Assembly: GCA_964406605.1 (NCBI GenBank)
Contig: CAYOSF010000013.1
Location: forward strand, 39,248 to 103,247
Source of the DNA: CAYOSF01 sp964406605
Lineage (GTDB): Bacteria; Chloroflexota; Dehalococcoidia; DSTF01; RBG-16-68-14
Direction: 5' to 3'
Length of the DNA stretch: 64,000 nucleotides
Under the pieces are notes generated by a model. The model was not told where the DNA came from. It did not search any database and saw only the letters and a program-made list of their open reading frames with translations. Shown piece by piece: positions 8,596 to 14,224 of the stretch. Positions within the stretch are counted from its first letter, which is position 1. Each line of letters starts with the position of its first letter. A program made the position numbers and the translations under genes.

Positions 8596-8638
8596 TTCAT
8601 CCGCGATTCATGGTGGATTCATCTCGCCGCAGCAAACT
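8596..8638 (+). promoter_or_regulatory. Triple TTCAT repeat operator and -10 box
   Basis: Three perfect TTCAT repeats at 8596, 8607 and 8618, each 11 bp apart, with a -10-like CAAACT (8633-8638) starting 15 bp after the third. A further TTCAC lies at 8577 but is out of the 11-bp phase. This is the cleanest of the four sites in the cluster. Confidence 0.68.
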
Positions 8639-8674
8639 GGGGCTTACGACATCTGAAGCAGAGGAGGAAGACCA

Positions 8675-9019
8675 ATGTCAGCCGGACACAGAAAGATGTG
8701 GGTGATTGTCGGCGCAATGGTCGCCCTCGCGGTCGTCGGCGGCGGTGCCGGCCTTGCCATCGCAGTAGGCGCTGGCGGTGACGACCAGCCCATCACCGGC
8801 GCCGCCCTCGACGAGTGCACTGCGGCCGCGCTGGCGGAGCACCCGGGCGGCACGGTCACCGAAACCGAAGTCGGCGATGACGGCGCCGCCTACGGCGTGG
8901 AGATCCACCTGGACGATGGCAGCCACGTCGACGTCAACCTCGATGAGGGCTGCCGCGTCATTGGCCAAGAGGCCGACGACGACGGCCCCAACGACCAGAA
9001 CAGGCCCAACGACGACTGA
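8675..9019 (+). CDS. Membrane-anchored small PepSY-like protein
   Basis: 114 residues: a single N-terminal membrane anchor (about 9-31, Gly/Ala/Val-rich) and one extracytoplasmic domain. The latter has a PepSY-like pattern: a helix (ALDECTAAALAEHPGGTV) followed by a strand pair (YGVEIHLDDGSHVDVNLDEG). Two cysteines (in DECTA and EGCRV) could form a disulphide. The acidic tail ends NDQNRPNDD. A GAGGAGGAAG ribosome-binding site precedes the ATG. It is the last gene of the TTCAY-controlled cluster; function is inferred only by analogy with the other PepSY protein here. Confidence 0.75.
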   Translation: MSAGHRKMWVIVGAMVALAVVGGGAGLAIAVGAGGDDQPITGAALDECTAAALAEHPGGTVTETEVGDDGAAYGVEIHLDDGSHVDVNLDEGCRVIGQEADDDGPNDQNRPNDD

Positions 9020-9097
9020 TCCCCGGCGCGGCCGCGGACGAGTAGGTGACCTGCCGCCTCCCTGAGATCGTCAGCGCCCCCGCGCCGACAACTGCGA

Positions 9098-9129
9098 GCA
9101 TACGACCCAGGGCAATCTGGGTCGTATGC
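9098..9129. terminator. Bidirectional hairpin terminator
   Basis: Perfect 13-bp stem GCATACGACCCAG / CTGGGTCGTATGC with a 6-nt loop, placed between the convergent PepSY-like gene and feoA. Flanking CCCCGCGCC and GGCGGCGGGGG can extend the stem. Position and symmetry suit termination from both sides. Confidence 0.65.
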
Positions 9130-9277
9130 ATATGGCGGCGGGGGCCCCCGTCCCATCGGCCGCGCGGACTAACGAGGGTCTCCATGGGGACGACGGCGCT
9201 CCGCAGGCACATCTGTCCCTGCCACGGGCAAACGAAACGGAATGGCTGGAGGATCGGAGGAGCCCGCCGGACGAAGG

Positions 9278-9667
9278 TCAGCTCGAGCCACCCGTGTCGC
9301 CGCCTCCTCGCCTGCGACGGCGGCGACGCCGGCGCGAACGGAAGGGCATCCTCCGTGCCAGGTTCCAGCCGAACCGGCCATGACGGCGTTCTGGCCGTGA
9401 GCGGCCATCAGGCCCCTGGCAAACCGACTGGTCGGGCTGCACGAAGATCTGCCGGGCGATATCGGAGTCTATCGCCACCTCCGTCTCGCCCACCTTCACC
9501 ACTGCGGCCAGCCGGCGTTGGAGAAGACGCAGCACCACGCCCGGAACGATGCCAAGGCTGCTCAGGTGTTCCAGCCGGCGTCCGTCGTCAGTGCGGATGT
9601 AGGCTACGCGCCCCTTGTGTCCCGCACCTAGCTCACTCAGCGGCCGGGCGTCGTCTCCCCCCATCAC
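9278..9667 (-). CDS. feoA: FeoA domain protein with Arg-rich tail
   Basis: 129 residues. Residues about 9-78 form an SH3-like FeoA domain (PLSELGAGHKGRVAYI, then LEHLSSLGIVPGVVLRLLQR, then VAIDSDIARQIFV). FeoA assists FeoB in ferrous iron uptake. The family is normally 75-90 residues. Here about 45 extra residues follow, ending in ten consecutive arginines and a Gly-rich end. The start ATG overlaps the stop of the upstream Cys-rich gene (ATGA), implying translational coupling. It is the last gene of the feoB operon. The tail could be a late stop after frame decay or a genuine nucleic-acid/membrane-binding extension. Confidence 0.9.
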   Translation of the reverse strand: MMGGDDARPLSELGAGHKGRVAYIRTDDGRRLEHLSSLGIVPGVVLRLLQRRLAAVVKVGETEVAIDSDIARQIFVQPDQSVCQGPDGRSRPERRHGRFGWNLARRMPFRSRRRRRRRRRGGGDTGGSS

Positions 9668-9873
9668 GACGCCTCCTCAGGGCGCCGCGTCCGCCTCCGG
9701 ACGGCGTCGCCCGCCTTCCGAGCGAGGCGGACGATGACGCTCCGGGTTTCGTCCGGTACGCCATAGCCGCAGCGCGGACAGCACATTACGTTGCACCCTC
9801 CCACGAGCGGACACGACGCGCTGCAACCCACGTCTTCCTTCGTGAACTCGTAGCCGCAGAGTGCGCACTGCAT
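9664..9873 (-). CDS. Small Cys-rich zinc-ribbon-like protein in feo operon
   Basis: 69 residues with seven cysteines in the first 36: CALC, then CSASC, then C, then CCPRC, followed by a basic tail (VRLARKAGDAVRRRTRRPEE). It has no membrane segment, so it is not the known FeoB-associated Cys-rich membrane protein; FeoC-like winged-helix signs are also absent. The pattern fits a double zinc ribbon or an iron/Fe-S binding module. It sits 4 bp after feoB and overlaps feoA by 4 bp, so it is made with the transporter. Inferred: cytosolic iron-responsive partner of FeoB. I do not recognise a named family. Confidence 0.75.
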   Translation of the reverse strand: MQCALCGYEFTKEDVGCSASCPLVGGCNVMCCPRCGYGVPDETRSVIVRLARKAGDAVRRRTRRPEEAS

Positions 9874-9877
9874 CGTG

Positions 9878-11857
9878 CTAGAGCCCCACGTCCAGCGCTC
9901 GCATCGTCAGGTTCAGTGCGCCGCCCACCAGGAACGCCAGCGGAATGATGAAGGCGACCATCGACACCGCCGTGCGGACGCCGAATTCCTTGACGATGAC
10001 CAGGAAGTTGGCGATGCACGGCATGAACAGTGTGATGACGACCAAGCTCACCACCGTCTGCAAGGCATCCAGTTGGCCGCTCCGCGACAGGTCATACAGA
10101 CCGGCGGCGCCGAAGTCGCGACGCAGGAACCCCATGAGAAACGTCTGCGAGGCATCGCCGGGCAGGCCCAGCATGCCCTCCACGATGGGAGACGCCGCCC
10201 TCTCGATCCCACCGAGAGCGCCGGTCCGGTCGAGGACGAAGAGGAATGCGGTGCCGATCACGAAGAGGGGAAGCACCTCCTTGACGTACCACTCCATGCG
10301 AGCCACCGTCTTCATGAGCACGTTGGAGAGCCGGGGCAGCCGGAGCGGCGGCAACTCCTGGATGAAGTCGGAACCCCGCCCAGGCAGCACGCGGGAAGCC
10401 AGGTAGCCGACGGCGAACAGCGTCGCCACCACCACACCCGCCCACAGCATTACCGCGACCGCGCCCAGTCCGCCGATGATACCCAGAATCACGCCCAGTT
10501 GGGCGGAGCACGGCACGGCCAGTGCCAGCAGAAGCGTGACCTGGAGCCGTTCCTTGCGCGTATCGAGGATGCGCGTCGTCATCGTGGCCATCGTGTCGCA
10601 TCCCAGACCCAGGATCATCGGGAGAACGGCCTTGCCGTTGAGGCCCATCGCCTTGAAGGGACGGTTGACCATCACCGCCAGGCGCGGCAGATAGCCGGTG
10701 TCCTCCAGCAGGCTGAACGCCAGGAAGAACGTCCCGACGATGGGAAGGACGATGGCCAGACCGTAAGAAAGCGCCATGGTGATCTGTCCGTACTCGCCGA
10801 CGAGGAAGTCTCTGACGATGGGGACAGGGATCCAGGCAACGGCGTCGGTGGCCCAGCGGTTGATGTACTCTCCGAAGACGACGCCCTCCAGGAAATTGAC
10901 CAACGTGCCCGCCCCGAACTCCCCGACGAACTTGTAGAGCAGATAGAGCACGGCGAAGAGCACCGGCAGGCCCCAGATGGGATGGATCGTCAGGCGTCCC
11001 AGGATGGCCGCCACGGGCTCGCGCGTGACTTCTCGGTGCGAGTAGACAGCCGCCTCGATTTCGCGCGCCGCCTCGAGGCGCCGGCGATTGATGACGTAGC
11101 CCACGGGTTCTCCATAGCGGGCCTGCAGCTCCTCCCGAACCGCTTCTACGCACTCGGTCAATCCCGGCGAAGCGTCTTCCAGCACCCCGTCCTGTCCGGA
11201 GAGAAGCATGACGGCCAGAGAGCGCGGCGCGCGCACACCCGACGGAAGAAGGGCTATGACCTGCCGGATTCCTTCCTCGATGTCTTCGGCGTAGGTGATC
11301 AAGAACCGCGACGGCTGGAGAGGCCCTTCGAGGCTCTCGCTCAGGACATCGACTCCCACGCCTCGAATGGCGACGGTGCGATGCACAGGGACGCCCAGCG
11401 TTTCGGACAGAAGGTCAACGTTAGTCTCGATGCCGCGGGCCCGGGCTTCGTCATCCATGTTCAGGGTAAGGACGAAGGGAACCTCCAGCTCGGCAAGCTG
11501 CGACGCAAGGACGAGCGCGCGCCTGAGGTTCTTGGCGTCCGCGACGAGCACGACGGACCCGGGGCGCTCTTTTGTGAGGATGCTGCGCGTCACCCGTTCG
11601 CACTCCCCCGGGGCGAGCAGGCTGTTCACGCCGGGCGTGTCGATGACGACGCGCCGGTGCCCGTCGATGCCGGCGACGGCACGCGTCACCTCGACCGTGG
11701 TCCCGGGGTAGTTGGATACGGTGACGTAGCGGTTGGCCAGCCGACCGAAGAGGACCGACTTGCCCACGTTCGGGTTCCCCACGAGGACAATAGGACCGTC
11801 CTCGGGATCCCTCTCCTGCTGTGCAGCCGATGCAACCTTAGTGCCGTGACAGTCCAT
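9878..11857 (-). CDS. feoB: Ferrous iron transporter FeoB
   Basis: 659 residues. The N-terminal G-protein domain has G1 GNPNVGKS (27-34), a G2 threonine region (SNYPGTTVE), G3 DTPG (73-76) and a G4-like NMDD. After the helical GDI region comes a polytopic membrane part with the two Gate motifs (for example LGLGCDTMATMTTRIL and the C-terminal FMPCIANFLVIVKEFG). FeoB imports Fe(II) through the cytoplasmic membrane driven or gated by nucleotide hydrolysis. The length is a little short of the ~700-770 usual, mostly in loops. It is the first gene of an operon with the Cys-rich gene and feoA, behind a promoter carrying a palindrome. Confidence 0.95.
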   Translation of the reverse strand: MDCHGTKVASAAQQERDPEDGPIVLVGNPNVGKSVLFGRLANRYVTVSNYPGTTVEVTRAVAGIDGHRRVVIDTPGVNSLLAPGECERVTRSILTKERPGSVVLVADAKNLRRALVLASQLAELEVPFVLTLNMDDEARARGIETNVDLLSETLGVPVHRTVAIRGVGVDVLSESLEGPLQPSRFLITYAEDIEEGIRQVIALLPSGVRAPRSLAVMLLSGQDGVLEDASPGLTECVEAVREELQARYGEPVGYVINRRRLEAAREIEAAVYSHREVTREPVAAILGRLTIHPIWGLPVLFAVLYLLYKFVGEFGAGTLVNFLEGVVFGEYINRWATDAVAWIPVPIVRDFLVGEYGQITMALSYGLAIVLPIVGTFFLAFSLLEDTGYLPRLAVMVNRPFKAMGLNGKAVLPMILGLGCDTMATMTTRILDTRKERLQVTLLLALAVPCSAQLGVILGIIGGLGAVAVMLWAGVVVATLFAVGYLASRVLPGRGSDFIQELPPLRLPRLSNVLMKTVARMEWYVKEVLPLFVIGTAFLFVLDRTGALGGIERAASPIVEGMLGLPGDASQTFLMGFLRRDFGAAGLYDLSRSGQLDALQTVVSLVVITLFMPCIANFLVIVKEFGVRTAVSMVAFIIPLAFLVGGALNLTMRALDVGL

Positions 11858-11899
11858 GACTTAGGGCACCCACTACCAGGTGATAAGCCTCTACTTGAT

Positions 11900-11928
11900 A
11901 TTATCGTTAGTTTGTACTAATATGTCTA
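11900..11928 (-). promoter_or_regulatory. feoB promoter with palindromic operator
   Basis: Reading the minus strand: -35 TAGACA (11928-11923), 17-bp spacer, -10 GATAAT (11905-11900). The spacer contains the palindrome TTAGT-N4-ACTAA (11907-11920), and the surrounding ATATTA/TAATAT arms extend the symmetry. A repressor bound here would block polymerase. Iron-responsive DtxR/IdeR/MntR-type operators are palindromes built on TTAG/CTAA arms, so such a regulator is the best guess. None is encoded in the window. Confidence 0.6.
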
Positions 11929-11980
11929 GGGCCAAGTAGCCCCCAATATCCCCTGTCAAACAGAATCCCGAACCGGAGTG

Positions 11981-12011
11981 CGCGGCGCAGGCGGCGGCTA
12001 GGTGCGCCGCG
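11981..12011 (-). terminator. Candidate hairpin terminator of CHAT-like gene
   Basis: Perfect 9-bp GC stem CGCGGCGCA / TGCGCCGCG around a 13-nt loop, 84 bp downstream of the minus-strand CHAT-like gene. No U tract is seen. Confidence 0.35.
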
Positions 12012-12094
12012 ATGGTCTCACCAGCGCAGGAAATGATGTCCGCGTAGCCGTCCGGGCCGCCGGGCGCAAGGCCGGGACTCTCGTGAAGGTGGCG

Positions 12095-12892
12095 CTATCC
12101 CTCGTGCGGATAGACCAGCAGCTCGCTGCCGTACGTCGGGTCGGGGCCCAGCTCCGCCATCGTTCGTGCCACCGCCTCTCGCACTGAGAGCCCATCAGCG
12201 TAGATGTGCTGCAGGAGGCGTTCACTCGCGGCGTCCGTATGGGTGGCGGAGACGGCATCGCTCCAGCTCACGTACACCCCGGCGCCCCTGTCGATGAACG
12301 CCTGGGCCGTCCGCTCGGACAGAAGTCCCTCGCAGCCCATCATGATGATCGTCGTGCCGTCGAACCTGCCCAGCATGCTCTCGTCGATGAAGTCGGCCGG
12401 TATCCCAAAGTAGGGCTCGCCGCCTTCGTAATACCGGGCGATGGTCAGCCGCTTCTCCTCCTGCAGGTACTTTCGCCCGTCGAAGGGCTCGGTGGTGAAC
12501 AGGACCACCTCGTCTATCTCCTGGCCCTCCCAGTAGGTCAGCAGTCTGTCGGCATGCGACCGCAACACAATCACCTTGTAGCCGTGCGTGGGAAGACGCC
12601 GGTAGAAGTCGACGGTGACCTCCTCGCCCGGGAAGTAGTCCACAGCATATCCGGCCTCCTCCAAAGTCGCTGTGGCCTCCTCGGCGAAGTTGGGGTTCGG
12701 GAAGGTCACGCTGAGCTGGTCAACGATCGCCGCCTTGGGGCGCCCACCGGATCCGTCCCACAGGAAGAGAAGGGCAGCGGCGACGGATGCCAGCAAGACG
12801 ACGGTGACAATCGCGGTCAGCGCTGAGGCCTTTCTCCTCCCACTACCTGGCATGCTGATCGGCCACCTCAGGACGTGCTTCCCACTTTCCAC
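12095..12892 (-). CDS. Membrane-anchored CHAT/caspase-like protein
   Basis: 265 residues: a basic cytoplasmic N-terminus, one membrane segment (about 23-44) and an extracytoplasmic alpha/beta domain. The domain has strand-turn-His (VIVLRSHAD, H113), strand-Gly-Cys (TIIMMGCEGL, C187), then GAGVYVSWSDAVSATHTD and LLQHIYADGLSVREAVARTM. This order of a His-containing strand, a Cys-containing strand and a final G-x-S-x-x-E-A helix is that of CHAT and related caspase-fold proteases. An N-terminal subdomain (FPNPNFAEEATATLEEAGYAVDYF) looks like the first Rossmann-like unit. Protease activity is inferred from the His/Cys pair; the substrate is unknown. An alternative start is M14. Confidence 0.65.
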   Translation of the reverse strand: MESGKHVLRWPISMPGSGRRKASALTAIVTVVLLASVAAALLFLWDGSGGRPKAAIVDQLSVTFPNPNFAEEATATLEEAGYAVDYFPGEEVTVDFYRRLPTHGYKVIVLRSHADRLLTYWEGQEIDEVVLFTTEPFDGRKYLQEEKRLTIARYYEGGEPYFGIPADFIDESMLGRFDGTTIIMMGCEGLLSERTAQAFIDRGAGVYVSWSDAVSATHTDAASERLLQHIYADGLSVREAVARTMAELGPDPTYGSELLVYPHEG

Positions 12893-13037
12893 CTCCGGTG
12901 TCGCTGTCAGTATATCCGCCTCGCGTCAACGCCCCTTCCAGACCGGACATTCCGGGACGGAGCGAGCGCTTCGGTCCGCCGCGGGCACGGCTGCCGGGCG
13001 GCGCGGCTCCGGCACCCCTCTGCTACAATCCTCCCGT

Positions 13038-14066
13038 ATGAGCGCCACCATCAGGCCGATCGAGAAAGAACACCTGGAGGATGCCGCCAAGCTGCTCGCG
13101 GCGCGCCACGCCCGAGACCGCGCACGTGAGCCGGCCCTCCCCGCCGCGTTCGAATCGCCGGACGTGGTCCGGCCCCTCCTCGAGCGTCTGCTCTCCAGAC
13201 CGGGCGGGGGAGGCATGATCGCCCTGCAAAAGGGGGAGCCGGCCGGCTATCTGATGCAGGCGCCGCTCCTGCCGTCACCCATGCAGATGCTCGCCCAGTT
13301 CTACCCTCCCCGCTCCATGACGGTTCCCTACCAGGGGCACGCGCTGGCACCGGGCGAGGACGCATCCCTGTACCGAGAGCTGTACGCGGCCCTGGCAGGC
13401 ACCTGGGTGGCGAACGGCTACTTCGACCATTTCATCAGCGTGCCGGCGCACGATGTCGCCGCGCGCGACGCGTGGGATTCGCTCGGCTTCGCGCGGGAGA
13501 TCACCTGCGCCGCGAGAGCGGTCGAAGAGCCGCCGGCCGGGCTCACGGCCCACCAGCCCGAGCTGGAGATCCATCAGGCGGGGCCTGAGGACATCGATGT
13601 CATCGATGCGCTCGGCGAGGCCCTCTGGCAGCACCATGCGCAGCCGCCTATTCTCGCTCCGTTCCTGCGGGAGGCGCAGCAAGAAGAGCGGGAGACGACA
13701 CTGGAGCTACTGGCCGATCCGGGCAACGCCCACTTTGTTGCCTACCACGGCGGGCGGCCGCTGGCCATGACCACGTTCATGAAGGAGGGATTCCTTCCGG
13801 CTCTGCTGACACCGGAGGCATGCATCTACCTCTTTCAGGGCATCGTCTACCCACAGGCGCAGCGCGGCGGCGTTGGCAAGACGTTGCTGGCGCACGCGAT
13901 GCGTTGGGCCCAGGAGCAGGGCCATCGCTGGTGCGCGCTGCACGTCTACGCGGCGAACATCTCAGGCGCGGCGTTCTGGTTCGGAAACGGGTTTCGTCCG
14001 CTGGAGCACCGACTGCGCCGCCACGTCGACGAGCGCATCGCCTGGGCGGGCGCGAGGCAACGCTAG
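13038..14066 (+). CDS. GNAT-family N-acetyltransferase
   Basis: 342 residues from the ATG at 13038. The frame is open further upstream, but that part is antisense to the CHAT-like gene and of unlikely composition. Two acetyltransferase-like halves are visible; the C-terminal one carries the acetyl-CoA motif A as FQGIVYPQAQRGGVGKTLLAHAM and motif B as LHVYAANISGAAFWFGNGF. The substrate is unknown. TACAAT at 13023-13028 lies 9 nt before the ATG, which would place transcription start almost at the start codon, so a leaderless mRNA is likely. The gene stands alone. Confidence 0.85.
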   Translation: MSATIRPIEKEHLEDAAKLLAARHARDRAREPALPAAFESPDVVRPLLERLLSRPGGGGMIALQKGEPAGYLMQAPLLPSPMQMLAQFYPPRSMTVPYQGHALAPGEDASLYRELYAALAGTWVANGYFDHFISVPAHDVAARDAWDSLGFAREITCAARAVEEPPAGLTAHQPELEIHQAGPEDIDVIDALGEALWQHHAQPPILAPFLREAQQEERETTLELLADPGNAHFVAYHGGRPLAMTTFMKEGFLPALLTPEACIYLFQGIVYPQAQRGGVGKTLLAHAMRWAQEQGHRWCALHVYAANISGAAFWFGNGFRPLEHRLRRHVDERIAWAGARQR

Positions 14067-14122
14067 ACCATCTCGGCACGTCCCCAGCCTTGGTTGTAAG
14101 GCCGCGCGCCGATCCGATACAT

Positions 14123-14151
14123 TTGACACAAGCTGGAAGCGCCCGTAGCAT
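14123..14151 (+). promoter_or_regulatory. Sigma-70-type promoter of the large dockerin gene
   Basis: TTGACA (14123-14128), 17-bp spacer, TAGCAT (14146-14151), about 75 bp before the ATG at 14225. The same -10 (TAGCAT) is used before the second dockerin gene at 51558. Confidence 0.65.
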
Positions 14152-14224
14152 ACCGCTCACGACCGCCAGCAGCCGGCAAGCCGAGGCAACGTGGAGGGCT
14201 TCGCGCCCGGAAAGGCAGGACGCC

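Noticed and set aside
9875..11920. 681-codon open frame on the plus strand
   Set aside because: Antisense shadow of feoB with His/Gln/Arg-rich low-complexity translation.
12672..13037. Upstream extension of the GNAT gene at 13038
   Set aside because: Antisense to the CHAT-like gene; a -10 box lies just before ATG 13038.
13820..14224. Upstream extension of the dockerin gene
   Set aside because: Overlaps the acetyltransferase in another frame; signal peptide starts at ATG 14225 and a clear promoter precedes it.
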